NCBI GenBank assembly: GCA_009744235.1
Contig: WPHV01000013.1
Span: 120,481 to 184,480, forward strand
Length of the DNA: 64,000 nucleotides
Direction of reading: 5' to 3'
Origin: Gillisella vitis
GTDB lineage: Bacteria > Pseudomonadota > Alphaproteobacteria > Rhizobiales > Rhizobiaceae
This document shows, in pieces, positions 51,719-61,206 of the stretch (position 1 is its first letter; each line of letters begins with the position of its first letter). The notes under the pieces were generated by a model, which was not told where the DNA came from, ran no database searches, and saw nothing but the letters and a program-made list of their open reading frames with translations. The position numbers and the translations under genes were made by a program.

Positions 51719-53536
51719 ATGGTCAACATCACAAAGAAAACGGTCGCGAAATCCCCTACAATCGACATGCGCCGCGCTACTCAGCGCCTGGTTGAGCAAA
51801 TGCGCAACGCGGTGCTTACGGAAGAGAAGGCAATGAAGCGGCGCGGGCGGTTCGAAGCTCCGCAGAAGAAGCAAAAATACGCTGCGGATATTCGGCTCGT
51901 CGACAAGTTGGGCGCCAGCTTTCGGGGTGAAATCAGCTATAAACTTCTCGGAAATAAAAGGCTGCGAGTTGACAACGCAAGAGAATTGACGCGCGAGCAC
52001 GGCCTACTAAGAAAAAACATGAAAGTTTTGAAGCGTAACCTGGAGACAGGAGCGTTTTATTTGAGTCTTCACGAAAGGAAGACGTGGGCAAGTGTTACCA
52101 GGCATCAATACGGTGAGGACGGCACTCTTCGTACAAAGCATGTAAAACATAGAGACGGACGTTTTGAGGAAAAATGGGAGCGGGACGAAAACGACACCCT
52201 GATCCGTACACGGTATGTCAACCGAGGCAGGCTCAACCGGCGGCTGTTTCAGGCCACGTCCGAAGAGATGACTGCGCCTTACCGCAGTGGACGAGAGAAC
52301 AGACTTTATCGCAAACTAACCCGACAAGTAGGTTCCAAACGGGAAACATTTGAGCGGGACGACAAAGGTAATCTTGAACTTATCGCTCGCAAAGGACTTG
52401 GTTTTTCCAAGAATTCAACAAAATCGGAAGATCACAATACCTCATATACAAAGATTCGGAAACTTGGGGGCACTTTCAGCAAATCTTATAGATCTCTCCT
52501 GGACAAGGAAGGTAATGAACTGGGCCGAGATATCTTAAGTCACCGGCGGCTGTTCAATAAGAGATCGGCGATCTACGACGACGCCACAGGGGAACTGAAA
52601 GGCACTAAACATACTTTCGGCAAGCTTTATAAAAATGAAGCCGAATACCTGAGCGATCAGGTGATTAAAGTTTCGAAAAAAATACTTGGCGTGACAGTTC
52701 AACGGAGGCTGCGGGGGCTAAATGAGCAAGAACACGACGCCCAGACACTGCGCGCGTCAGAGTCCGTCCGTCATAAGCAGGCTTGGCAGGAGCGCGAGGC
52801 TGCTTCCAAATTCCCGACTCCAGATCGTCAAGCGAGAGTGGTGACTTTGGACGATAGCCGAGCGTTGCACATTCTCCCGCACCACAATCAAACCGGAGTG
52901 CAAGCGGGAACAAGCCTGTCGGAGCCTGTGGAACATCAGTTCTCGCCAACTTATCCGGAATCAAAGGTTCCGGCTCCTCTTCAGTTGGAGGGAATAGAGG
53001 GGCAGGGCAAACTCGAGGCATCGTCACACGTGTTATCCGGTGTGCGAGAACCGGCAAAAAAGGTGGATTCTCAGGGCCAGTCGGTGCCGTTAGTGCCGAA
53101 CAGTCATGCGTTAGATCAAGGACACCAGGAGCTGTTGAACCTCCTGCAGAGTGTGCCAGTCCCGACTCTGCCAGCACATAATGGCGACGGGCTTGGGTAC
53201 GATAACCCTGGTACATCCTTGCCAGAAAGCTCTGTGGCGGAGAGCTTGGTCCATGAACCTTCGGAGGGGCATGTGGGACGTGATCGCTTGACTAACGCCT
53301 CCATCGATCCACAAGCATTATTCGGCGAACCGGAATTGTCGCGCCTTTCAGAATTTAGACCAGCATCTCCCTCGCGAGTCGACCACCTGACAGGCTCGGA
53401 ACAGGAAGCGTTGCTGAATGAGTTGCTTGGTATACCGCTACCTGTTTCTTCGCAGACGGTCGAACCGCGGGAGCTCAACACTCCTGAAAATTCGCGGAGT
53501 CGAGAACGCTCGGCGTCACGAGGTTTTTCACTCTAG
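51719..53536 (+). CDS. virE3: VirE3 effector
   Basis: A 605-residue effector that in other strains mimics VIP1, binds importin and VirE2, and activates plant transcription. Several basic clusters (RRGRFEAPQKKQKY, KNMKVLKRNL) act as possible NLS. The central region has repeating charged YD/WERDEND-type units. Two carboxy-terminal leucine-rich segments, ELLNLLQSVPVPTLP and ALLNELLGIPLPVSS, resemble each other. It ends RSRERSASRGFSL, an Arg-rich transport signal. It is last in the virE operon and shorter than the roughly 670 residues I recall for octopine VirE3. Confidence 0.92.
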   Translation: MVNITKKTVAKSPTIDMRRATQRLVEQMRNAVLTEEKAMKRRGRFEAPQKKQKYAADIRLVDKLGASFRGEISYKLLGNKRLRVDNARELTREHGLLRKNMKVLKRNLETGAFYLSLHERKTWASVTRHQYGEDGTLRTKHVKHRDGRFEEKWERDENDTLIRTRYVNRGRLNRRLFQATSEEMTAPYRSGRENRLYRKLTRQVGSKRETFERDDKGNLELIARKGLGFSKNSTKSEDHNTSYTKIRKLGGTFSKSYRSLLDKEGNELGRDILSHRRLFNKRSAIYDDATGELKGTKHTFGKLYKNEAEYLSDQVIKVSKKILGVTVQRRLRGLNEQEHDAQTLRASESVRHKQAWQEREAASKFPTPDRQARVVTLDDSRALHILPHHNQTGVQAGTSLSEPVEHQFSPTYPESKVPAPLQLEGIEGQGKLEASSHVLSGVREPAKKVDSQGQSVPLVPNSHALDQGHQELLNLLQSVPVPTLPAHNGDGLGYDNPGTSLPESSVAESLVHEPSEGHVGRDRLTNASIDPQALFGEPELSRLSEFRPASPSRVDHLTGSEQEALLNELLGIPLPVSSQTVEPRELNTPENSRSRERSASRGFSL

Positions 53537-54051
53537 ACGGATTCACATACCAAGCAGCTCGAGCCTTCCGCCAGCGGAGCTGCGGGCTGAGACCGCCTTG
53601 CCAGGCTTGATGCGATAAGGGCCTTGGTCGCCACCATGATCCGTACGCGGTTCTTCCATGCGACCAAGCTGAAGAGCGGCATGTAGTAGAGCAGGTTGAT
53701 TTCGTCCGGGTTCACCGGGTCAACACCGGTGCCCATCAACTCGGCGTCCACCATTACACTGAACAGATGGGTCTTTCTAATCGCAGATGGGGAGTCAAAA
53801 TTGTTTTTTTGCATTCCGCTGCCGGGTCTATCGCGGAAAACGCCTGTCGCCCCCTCAAGGAGCTGGCCTTTCCACTGTTTATATGAGGTTTGTCAATCAG
53901 GGTTCCGTTAGGGAGGCATCTTGGTTTCTCCGATATGACTGATCCAGATGTGAACCCTTGCGTGACGCGGCTTTTGAGTTAGCCGGATCCAGCTTATATA
54001 CGGTTGCTGTAGTGAGCAGCAGCACCAACATCCTGCTTTCGACGGACAGGG
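53537..54051. other. Gap between virE3 and IS21-like end
   Basis: About 515 bases. A leftward frame 53533-53814 (LLYYMPLFSLVAWKNRVRI in its middle) is GC-rich and coding-like in its last two thirds, but I cannot name it; it is probably a fragment. The remainder looks like decayed mobile-element sequence. Confidence 0.4.
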
Positions 54052-54104
54052 TGTTGATTTTCACTGAGAACTGACCCCATTTCCACCGAGATTTGACCCG
54101 CCAT

Positions 54105-54917
54105 TTAGATATGTTTCGGGTCTGGTGATTTGGTCAAGTCGCTGTTTTTCTCCTTTGTATTTTTCGGTTCGTGGGCGGAGCTGTTCTTGAAGCGGAAGCT
54201 GTCGTTTCCGGTTTCGAGGATGTGGCAATGATGAGTGAGCCGGTCGAGCAGCGCGGTCGTCATCTTGGCGTCGCCGAAGACGCTGGCCCATTCGCTGAAG
54301 CTGAGGTTTGTGGTTATAACGACACTGGTGCGCTCGTAGAGTTTGCTCAGAAGATGGAAGAGCAACGCGCCACCTGACGCACTGAACGGCAGGTAGCCAA
54401 GCTCATCGAGGATCACCAGGTCGGAATGGACAAGTCGATTGGCGATCTGCCCTGAGCGACCTTGCGTCTTCTCCTGTTCAAGCGCGTTGACCAACTCGAC
54501 GGTCGAGAAGAACCGGACGCGTTTGTGGTGATGCTCAATTGCCTGGATGCCGAGAGCGGTGGCAATATGGGTTTTGCCTGTGCCTGGACCGCCGACCAGC
54601 ACGATGTTGTTGGCATCATTGAGAAAGTCGCAACGATGGAGCTGTCGCACGAGTGCTTCGTTGATCTCGCTGCTAGAGAAATCGAAGCCGTTCAGGTCAC
54701 GATAAGCTGGAAAGCGAGCAGTCTTGAGCTGATAAGCGGTTGAACGAACTTCACGTTCTGCTGTCTCGGCTTTGAGAAGTTGTGACAAGATTGGAATCGC
54801 AGCTTCAAAGGCAGGTGACCCCTGTTCGGTGAGTTCACCGATTGCCTGGGCCATGCCGTGCATCTTCAGTTGTCGCAGCATGATGACGATTGCGCCGCTG
54901 GCTGGATTATGACGCAT
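54105..54917 (-). CDS. istB: IstB, IS21 helper ATPase
   Basis: A 270-residue DnaA/DnaC-like AAA+ ATPase that assists IstA in IS21 transposition. Walker A is [16 protein letters not shown] and Walker B is [12 protein letters not shown]. Length is normal. It overlaps the end of the istA remnant (54907), as in intact IS21 elements. Confidence 0.92.
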   Translation of the reverse strand: MRHNPASGAIVIMLRQLKMHGMAQAIGELTEQGSPAFEAAIPILSQLLKAETAEREVRSTAYQLKTARFPAYRDLNGFDFSSSEINEALVRQLHRCDFLNDANNIVLVGGPGTGKTHIATALGIQAIEHHHKRVRFFSTVELVNALEQEKTQGRSGQIANRLVHSDLVILDELGYLPFSASGGALLFHLLSKLYERTSVVITTNLSFSEWASVFGDAKMTTALLDRLTHHCHILETGNDSFRFKNSSAHEPKNTKEKNSDLTKSPDPKHI

Positions 54918-55490
54918 GGCGCACCTCCGTTGTCTTTCTCAGGGAATCGTAGCGTTCGACATTGGCCTTTGGTTCGTTGGCAAGTGTGAGAGCTTGGGGC
55001 GCAGCTATCGTCGGTGGCGTGGAAGATTTACCATCGACCAAGCGATGCAGTAGGTTCAGAACATGGGTCTTGGTCGGAACCCCGGACTTCAAGGCCATAT
55101 CGACGGCCGAGAGCACAGCCTGCTCGTCGTGCTGGAGGACGAGCGCCAGAATGTCGACCATCTCGCGATCCCCGCCCGGCTTTTTGAGCAGGTGCTGCTG
55201 CAGTATTCTGAAGGCTTCCGGAAGCTCGATAAACGGCGCACCATTGCGAAGAGCGCCTGGTTTGCGCTGAACGACGGCGAGATAGTGCCGCCAGTCGTAA
55301 ATCGTCTGCCCAGGACCATCATGCGAACGGCTGATGATGCGACGGTGCTCGCATATGATCAGACCTTCTGCTGCAACAGCGATACGATCTGGGTAAACCC
55401 GAACGCTGACAGGCCGATTGGCGAAGGATGCCGGAACGCTGTAGCGATTACGATCAAAGTGCACGAGGCAGGTCGGGGAAACCCGCTTGG
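54907..55490 (-). pseudogene. istA: IstA carboxy-terminal remnant
   Basis: The carboxy-terminal third of an IS21 transposase, recognised by FDRNRYSVPASFANRPV and DWRHYLAVVQRKPGALRNGAPF. The reading frame continues upstream as KRVSPTCLVHFDRN and then runs into IS110 sequence near 55490. The DDE catalytic core is absent, so the element cannot move by itself. Confidence 0.85.
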
Positions 55491-56416
55491 TGTGGCTTTT
55501 TGCCGATCATGCGCGACAACCAGGACCCTTCAACCGCCCCGCGCCTTGACGCCCAGCGAACAACGGCTGATGCCCCTATGATCAACAGTCGTCGAAGATC
55601 TCGCTGCCCCATCTTCGAGGTCTTGCCGAGCCGTGGCTTGCCGCCAGACGAATGCTGCCGCGGTGTCAAACCCATCCACGCGGAGAAATCTCGACCTCGT
55701 GTAAATGTCTCAACTGGCGGCGCTAAGGCTTCGAGCGCCGTTGCGATGACAGGGCCAATTCCGGGAATGCTCATGAGCCGCTTGGCAACATCATCATGCC
55801 GAGCCCTCCGACCAATCTCCAGATCAAGTTCCCGAACCTTATCAATGAGTGCCCGCAGCGTCAAAACCAGTGCCAAACAGGGTGCGCGTGCTGCCTCCGT
55901 CAAGCTTGAGCTATCATCTTCAACGTGATTGATCAGAACTCCGACATGTGAGGGCCCTTGTGGAACGGTAATTCCAAACTCTGCCATTAGACCACGCAGC
56001 GCATTGATAATCTGGGTCTTTTGCCGCACGAGAAGGTCACGTACTTTGAATACCGTCGCCGCAGCCTGCTTCTCCTCACTTTTGACTGCGACGAAACGCA
56101 TAGTTGGTCGCATAGCCGCCTCGCAGATAGCTTCCGCATCGGCTGCATCGTTCTTCTGGCGCTTGACGAACGGCTTGACGTAAATGGGCGCAATCAGCTT
56201 CACTCGATGCCCAAGTTTGGCAATCTCGCGGCCCCAATGGTGGCTTCCGGCACATGCTTCCATCGCCACAACGCAAGGATCGACCTCCGATAGGAAGGAA
56301 AGCAACTTCTTGCTCGAAATCTTCCGCCGAAAAAGCACCGAGCCGTCTACGCTGGCCGCATGGATTTGAATTATGCTTTTGGCCAAATCCAAGCCGATTA
56401 TGCTAACCTTTTCCAT
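55454..56416 (-). CDS. IS110/IS1111-family transposase, altered end
   Basis: A 320-residue DEDD transposase. The first Asp is in IIGLDLAKS, the Glu in VAMEACAGSHHW and the paired Asp in KNDAADAEAI; the carboxy-terminal transposase-20 region has LMSIPGIGPVIATAL and FSAWMGLTPRQHSSGGK. The start ATG at 56416 (MEKVSIIGLDL) is normal. The last residues (QAGFPDLPRAL) are read through the IS21 junction and replace the usual end, so activity is doubtful. Confidence 0.88.
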   Translation of the reverse strand: MEKVSIIGLDLAKSIIQIHAASVDGSVLFRRKISSKKLLSFLSEVDPCVVAMEACAGSHHWGREIAKLGHRVKLIAPIYVKPFVKRQKNDAADAEAICEAAMRPTMRFVAVKSEEKQAAATVFKVRDLLVRQKTQIINALRGLMAEFGITVPQGPSHVGVLINHVEDDSSSLTEAARAPCLALVLTLRALIDKVRELDLEIGRRARHDDVAKRLMSIPGIGPVIATALEALAPPVETFTRGRDFSAWMGLTPRQHSSGGKPRLGKTSKMGQRDLRRLLIIGASAVVRWASRRGAVEGSWLSRMIGKKPHQAGFPDLPRAL

Positions 56417-56490
56417 GGACGCTCTCCTTTGTAATGGTTTCCAACACAACCATTCTGGCACGAAGATGCCGTTGAGTGGGAGCGTCCACC
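55491..56490 (-). mobile_element. IS110/IS1111-family element, truncated
   Basis: The outer end near 56490 (GGGTGGACGCTCCCAC read leftward) looks like an IS1111-type terminus and lies only about 25 bp from the T-DNA left border. The other end stops inside the istA remnant, with the transposase losing its last residues. Exact ends are inferred. Confidence 0.65.
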
Positions 56491-56514
56491 CCATCGCTCA
56501 CAGCGACGCGGCGG

Positions 56515-56539
56515 CGGCAGGATATATTGAATTGTAAAT
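56515..56539. other. T-DNA left border
   Basis: CGGCAGGATATATTGAATTG followed by TAAAT matches the 25-bp border consensus TGGCAGGATATATTGNNNTGTAAAC at nearly every fixed position. The orientation and the vir genes on the left with T-DNA genes on the right make it the left border, where VirD2 nicks to end the T-strand. Confidence 0.95.
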
Positions 56540-56746
56540 GTATCCAGTCTCGAGAATTATAGACGGATCGCCAATGAATATGATGATAAAATTTGAATAT
56601 AATTAAAACAATTCTATCTATTTAGTGTAAAGTGGAAATATATGTGAAGCACAGTTTCATTACATTGGGAAAATAAACAGATACATTTCGAAAAAATACA
56701 TTGATTTGCTAAACCTAATAAACAAATTATTCTGGTTTCGATATTT

Positions 56747-58003
56747 TTATTCCGACGTTCCTACATCGACATCCAGATGGGGGCTTAGATGAGAAACTTC
56801 ACGATCGATGCCCTGATTTCGCCATTCCCAGATAGCCATTTCATCTTCAGATCGATCTGAGATTACCCAGTCCGCAATCGTTGCAGAATTTCCTGGTGTT
56901 CCTTTTCTCCAACGTATGTGTTTCCGCTCGTCTGTCTCATGAGGTCGAGCCCTGCCTGTGTTAATGTCGATTGAGAACTCAGCCCTCTCGCCGGAATTCA
57001 GTAAGGCCGCGAAGTCGTAGCATCTGGTGACCGCAGCGAACTTTAGGTGAGGGCGTTTAGCTTTGATCATTGTATCCTCCTTGACGTAGTGCGCGAGTCT
57101 CACTGCAGCTTGATCAGAGTCGAAAGCCAACAAGACATCTTTATCGACAACCCGATCCAACAAATTTCTGGACACTTCGGAGAAAACAACATGTACCGCC
57201 ACAACCCGCATGTCCTGCATCAGCAAGGAATCAATCCAGGCTTTGCCTGCCAAATACAAATCATCGACTGTGGGTTCACTAACTTGACGCAGACGGGCTA
57301 ATCGGCAAAGTTCTTCAGGAAAAAGAGCGGGCATCAAAGCGATTGATTTTCTCCAATCAGATGCGGGCTGGGCTGTTAAAACTGCGTCGACAAAGGCACC
57401 ACCGTCCGGGTATTCAAATGTGTAGAAAAGTACAACAGCTCTTTGATGGTATACCGGTCGGTGGCTAAGCCAAGCCACAATCACGTGAGCCTCGTAGTTC
57501 CTGCCGTCTAGGAAAATGGTGGCATCTGGATTAGCCGAGAATACCTTCCCCAATATTTCGTCTAACAAAGGAATATGATCAATGGTTTCACGATACCTAT
57601 CCTGTATTATCCCATTGGACACCTCTCGAATAATAACAGGCACATTATTGATGTCTGATGAGTGAATTTCATTGAAAAAGTTATCTCCCAGTTTTTCAGA
57701 CACTCGCCAGGTATTAAGATCATGAGAAACCACAGGGATATTATCTGAAGTTAAACAGACGTCTAACTCGCTCAGATTACGTCCTCCTTGCCCCAGCGCG
57801 GCTAACAATGAGCTCGCGGTGCATTCTTGAATGCGGTTCCCTAAATTGAACATTCCTCTATGCTCAATGACCTGTAAGGGCAGGTTCTCCTCGAGCCGCT
57901 CTAGAAGCTTTGGGACAGAATGGCGTGCGAGAACCTCAGGGGGAGTGACGTTTTCTGGAAGATCCCAATGAAGCGTCCAAGCCGGCCAAGCGGTTCCTTC
58001 CAT
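56747..58003 (-). CDS. acs: Agrocinopine synthase
   Basis: A 418-residue T-DNA enzyme that makes the phosphorylated sugar opines called agrocinopines in transformed plant cells. It belongs to the glycerophosphodiester phosphodiesterase fold: EHRGMFNLGN near the amino terminus and SELDVCLTSDNIPVVSHD shortly after keep the His and Glu/Asp pattern. As expected for plant translation, the ATG at 58003 (MEGTAWPAW) is chosen over a bacterial GTG at 58030. It sits next to the left border, the nopaline-type position. A TATA-like ATATATATT lies near 58209-58217. Confidence 0.88.
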   Translation of the reverse strand: MEGTAWPAWTLHWDLPENVTPPEVLARHSVPKLLERLEENLPLQVIEHRGMFNLGNRIQECTASSLLAALGQGGRNLSELDVCLTSDNIPVVSHDLNTWRVSEKLGDNFFNEIHSSDINNVPVIIREVSNGIIQDRYRETIDHIPLLDEILGKVFSANPDATIFLDGRNYEAHVIVAWLSHRPVYHQRAVVLFYTFEYPDGGAFVDAVLTAQPASDWRKSIALMPALFPEELCRLARLRQVSEPTVDDLYLAGKAWIDSLLMQDMRVVAVHVVFSEVSRNLLDRVVDKDVLLAFDSDQAAVRLAHYVKEDTMIKAKRPHLKFAAVTRCYDFAALLNSGERAEFSIDINTGRARPHETDERKHIRWRKGTPGNSATIADWVISDRSEDEMAIWEWRNQGIDREVSHLSPHLDVDVGTSE

Positions 58004-58607
58004 CTTGTGTGGCCTACGCTGACAAAGCACCTGCGCAAAAAAACGGGACGTCAGGACGCGTCTTGATGAGAAAACAACAAAGCATTCTTACATTCATAGC
58101 CATCTGCGAACTAAAGCGGATTGCCGGGAGCAAAATTTGAATTGTTGCGATCTCGAGCTAAAAGTGACAAGCAAAAAACTCGGTGCGACGTATAAAAATA
58201 CCGGCAAGATATATATTTAAATGATGGATAAAGGCTGACAGTTTTAACTAATAATGTAGTGGGGCTCATTAACCTAGCTGGAATCACTGCCCGCCTAATC
58301 AGTCAGTGTCTTATTTTCGGTGTCAGTTTGTCCCCCACTATACGATTAGTTGCGCAAAATACTCAAACTGCAGGCCTCACATCGCGCCGTTGCCGGCGGT
58401 TTCACCGAAATGTGGGCCCTACTTTGAAAAATCGTCCACAACATAAATTTGATGAGCTAAAAAACGAAATGCTTCGGTGCGTCTCAATTGATTCAAACCG
58501 CAATCCCGTGATTGATGCTATCGGGTAGCCAATATTAAGGGTACTCAAGCACGTATAATAATCAACCTAGACTGATTGACATTCAAAAAAGAACACTCTT
58601 GTTCGAT
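58004..58607. promoter_or_regulatory. Divergent acs / gene 5 plant promoters
   Basis: A 600-bp AT-rich region between two divergent T-DNA genes. For gene 5, CCAAT at 58529-58533 and TATAATA at 58554-58560 are spaced like a plant promoter, 48 bp before the ATG. For acs, TTAAATATATAT (complement of 58209-58220) is the best TATA box. TATAAAAATA at 58191-58200 is a further candidate. An open frame 58259-58528 is probably not a gene. Confidence 0.6.
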
Positions 58608-59291
58608 ATGGATCACAGTCGGCCGATATTCAACGTTATCGACTGCTCGCATATACAAGACCGGCGTGAACTTGAAATCGTCCTACTTGCTACAAGGAGA
58701 GCTTATCTTAGGTTTGCACAACAGGATCTCATACCTGCTCAACGCTCCTGGATAGATTCTATCATTGATACCAATGTACCGATTGATCCAGCTATAGACG
58801 AAGTGGTCAAGCGCTTTCGCAGTGTTGCTTGCTTGCCAGCACCGGTAGGTATGTCCCTGAATATTGTACTCAATGATTCTCTAATGTACGTTTATTGTTC
58901 GTTTCAAGAAATGCGAAGGTATGCATGCGAGCGATTTTATGAGGGCTTTTCCGGCAAAGGCGTGGTCATCTCCACCGTTCCACCCTATTCCCAAGGAATA
59001 ACAAAAGAAGCTATGAGGTGTTGGCAGAACGAGGTCTGTCACATTACAAACAATGAAAAAAATGATTTGGATGCTTATATTGCTTTCCTTCCGAATACTT
59101 CGCTTCAGAACACAAGTTTCTCGCACGTGAAGATCGGCGGCGATGCCTTCCTGGCGCCATCCCGGGCTGACCCTTTCTGTGTTGAAATAGTCGCGGTCGG
59201 CAAAGCTCTCTTTCAGGATAACGGCCTGAAAAAGGCACCCAAGGCGGGGTGGTCAATGGCTCTCACCTCCTTGTTGAAGCGCTTGGTCTAA
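58608..59291 (+). CDS. 5: T-DNA gene 5, RolB/plast family
   Basis: A 227-residue member of the RolB/plast family of T-DNA proteins. Family motifs include VYCSFQEMRRYACERFYEGF and STVPPYSQGITKEAM (compare LPPYQHDVTLDEV in RolC). Gene 5 of known T-DNAs directs indole-3-lactate formation, an auxin antagonist, and is auxin-regulated. The size and place between acs and iaaH fit gene 5. ATG at 58608 is used; a TTG three codons earlier is not relevant in plants. AATAAA signals follow at 59367 and 59458. Confidence 0.8.
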   Translation: MDHSRPIFNVIDCSHIQDRRELEIVLLATRRAYLRFAQQDLIPAQRSWIDSIIDTNVPIDPAIDEVVKRFRSVACLPAPVGMSLNIVLNDSLMYVYCSFQEMRRYACERFYEGFSGKGVVISTVPPYSQGITKEAMRCWQNEVCHITNNEKNDLDAYIAFLPNTSLQNTSFSHVKIGGDAFLAPSRADPFCVEIVAVGKALFQDNGLKKAPKAGWSMALTSLLKRLV

Positions 59292-59775
59292 TACGCACAT
59301 CTGTGCGAGCGGGAATGAAGCAAAAGTGTCCGATTGTAACGAAATGTATCGATCCTATGTAATGATAATAAAAGTATGTAGCCTGCATGCAGAGAATCAG
59401 TGTATTTTGAATATGTACTTTAATCGCCGATGTCGTATTGTTGTGTGTTTTATGAATAATAAACTATTCTCTATAGATATATCTGGTTAATATTTGGTCT
59501 TGAGCCGCAATCTAATCTTTGAGCCGTTCTGGCACTCAAAGCAAATTGTAGGTGCAGTCTATGGAGTTCTCTGATTTAATTTTACTTGGGAATCCTGACT
59601 GCTGAATTATAAAATAATTCATGTTCTAATCTGTGAAGACGCATTAACTATAAATTTTATATATCGATTTTTATTATATCAAGCAGATGTTTTGATTTTG
59701 GGAACGACAAAGACGAACTGAATATTCTATCAATTTCAAGAATAATTCTAAATGAAGCGCAGATTTGGAAAACAG
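59292..59775. other. Convergent 3' region of gene 5 and iaaH
   Basis: About 480 very AT-rich bases. Poly(A)-type signals are AATAAA at 59367-59372 and 59458-59463 for gene 5, and TTTATT at 59670-59675 (AATAAA on the complement) for iaaH, about 100 bases after its stop. No gene; T-DNA gene 7, present here in octopine-type T-DNAs, is not visible. Confidence 0.55.
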
Positions 59776-60237
59776 CTAATTCAGAACATCGGGGAAAGAA
59801 CGAAAATTTATCGCTTTTTCTAACGCTGCCCCGATTGCTAACAGACGGTGGTCTGAACCCGCTAATCCATCAATTTCCATTCCAACAGGCAAGCGATCAG
59901 GTGTAAGGCCGACAGGAAGGCTCAACCCAGGTAGGCCTGCGTTGCTGCTTGGATCCACGTTTCGCACGTAGATCTTGAAAGTGTTCACCATTGAGCCATT
60001 GTGGATGACTGAGGAATCCTGACCTATGGCTTTGGCCGCCAAGGGTGCAGTTGGGAAGAGGATTGCATCTAACCGATAGAGTCTGAAGTAGTTGCGATAA
60101 GCGGCTTGGAGCCTTGGCCTGAAGGATTGACGCGCCAGTTCATATTCAGCGTTGGAAATTTGATGTCCATCAATTTGTGCATTGACAATGTTCGCTACAT
60201 CGGGACTACGAATTTCTTTGATAACGTCAGAAAAAGA
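59776..60237 (-). pseudogene. iaaH: iaaH 3' part, split by IS66 element
   Basis: Carboxy-terminal 150 or so residues of indole-3-acetamide hydrolase ([57 protein letters not shown]), ending in TAG at 59776. The frame runs on upstream into IS66 sequence. On its own it has no start and no amidase active site. Confidence 0.93.
60230..60237. repeat. Target-site duplication, left copy
   Basis: GAAAAAGA, identical to 62958-62965 on the other side of the IS66-family element. Eight base pairs is the usual IS66 duplication length. Confidence 0.93.
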
Positions 60238-60327
60238 GTATGCGCCGCCTCCATCCCATTGATTCCGCGTGTTTGTGAACATTGAGGTTTGTGCCAGAAG
60301 GTTTTCGGCAAGAGCTGGAGATTTGGC

Positions 60328-60792
60328 ATGGCGGATGGTGAGGGATTTGTCGGGCGATGCGAAGTTGTCGAGCCTCGTCGTGGAAACCGGCGATGGCCCA
60401 ATGATCTGAAGGCGCGGATTGTAGCGGAAAGCCTTCAGCCCGGTGCGCGGGTTGTTGATGTTGCGCTGACTTATGATCTTGCTGCGCATCAGCTTTCGGA
60501 CTGGCGACGGCAGGCGCGTCAGGGTCTTCTGGCGTTGCCTGCCGAACTGATGCCATCCATGCCGGCCGTGCCTTGCGACAATAGCGGCTCACTCGAGCCA
60601 GCCTTTGTGCCCCTGGCGATTACGACGGAGCCGCAGGAGGCTGCCGATGTATCGCCAGTTCCGGAGCCGGTCGCGGCCCCTTCGGGGATCGTGACTATAG
60701 AAATAGATGCAGACCTCGTTGTGAGGGTTCCCGGCGACGTGCCGGTTGGTCGGGTTGCAGCCTTGGTGCGGGCGATGCGAGGGACTGTATGA
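60328..60792 (+). CDS. tnpA: IS66 TnpA
   Basis: A 154-residue IS66-family accessory protein with a helix-turn-helix of the transposase-8 kind ([30 protein letters not shown]). The ATG at 60328 is chosen; a GTG at 60289 is an alternative. Its stop overlaps the tnpB start in ATGA. Confidence 0.88.
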   Translation: MADGEGFVGRCEVVEPRRGNRRWPNDLKARIVAESLQPGARVVDVALTYDLAAHQLSDWRRQARQGLLALPAELMPSMPAVPCDNSGSLEPAFVPLAITTEPQEAADVSPVPEPVAAPSGIVTIEIDADLVVRVPGDVPVGRVAALVRAMRGTV

Positions 60793-61142
60793 TCGTCGCG
60801 GGCCAACGATTACCGATCCTGATCGCGACGCGGCCGGTGGACTTTCGCTGTGGTCATCAGGCGCTGGCATTGATGGTGCAGACCGAGTTGAAGCTTGATC
60901 CGCATTCCGGGGTCACCGTGATCTTCCGGTCGAAGCGCGGGGATCGCCTAAAAATCCTGGTATGGGATGGCACCGGAATGGTGCTGATCTACAAGGTTCT
61001 GGAGCAGGGCAATTTTGCCTGGCCGAAGGTGCAGGATGGAACGATGCGTCTTTCTCGGGCTCAATACGAAGCCTTGTTCGAAGGTCTCGACTGGCGACGA
61101 GTTATGGCGCAGCGGGTAACGGCGCCGAGTGCGGCAGGATGA
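60789..61142 (+). CDS. tnpB: IS66 TnpB
   Basis: A 117-residue IS66 Orf2 protein with the family hallmarks TRPVDFRCGHQALA, RSKRGDRLKILVWDGTGM and LEQGNFAWPK. It is needed for IS66 transposition, with unknown biochemistry. Length is normal and its start is coupled to tnpA. Confidence 0.95.
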   Translation: MIVAGQRLPILIATRPVDFRCGHQALALMVQTELKLDPHSGVTVIFRSKRGDRLKILVWDGTGMVLIYKVLEQGNFAWPKVQDGTMRLSRAQYEALFEGLDWRRVMAQRVTAPSAAG

Positions 61143-61206
61143 CTCACCGGCTTGATTTTAGCATTGTTTTATTGGGCTTTTCTGCTTCGGTTTGCTATGA
61201 AGACAT

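Larger units (their letters stand above)
54052..55490 (-). mobile_element. Truncated IS21-family element
   Basis: One end is recognisable at 54052 (TGTTGATTTTCACTGAGAAC) with the multiple GAGA-TTGACCC-type inner repeats of IS21-like ends. istB is complete, but istA keeps only its carboxy-terminal part, cut off near 55490 where IS110-type sequence begins. Confidence 0.75.

Noticed and set aside
58259-58528. An 89-codon rightward frame between acs and gene 5.
   Set aside because: It starts with GTG, has no family motif and lies in promoter sequence; plant expression would need ATG. Probably chance.
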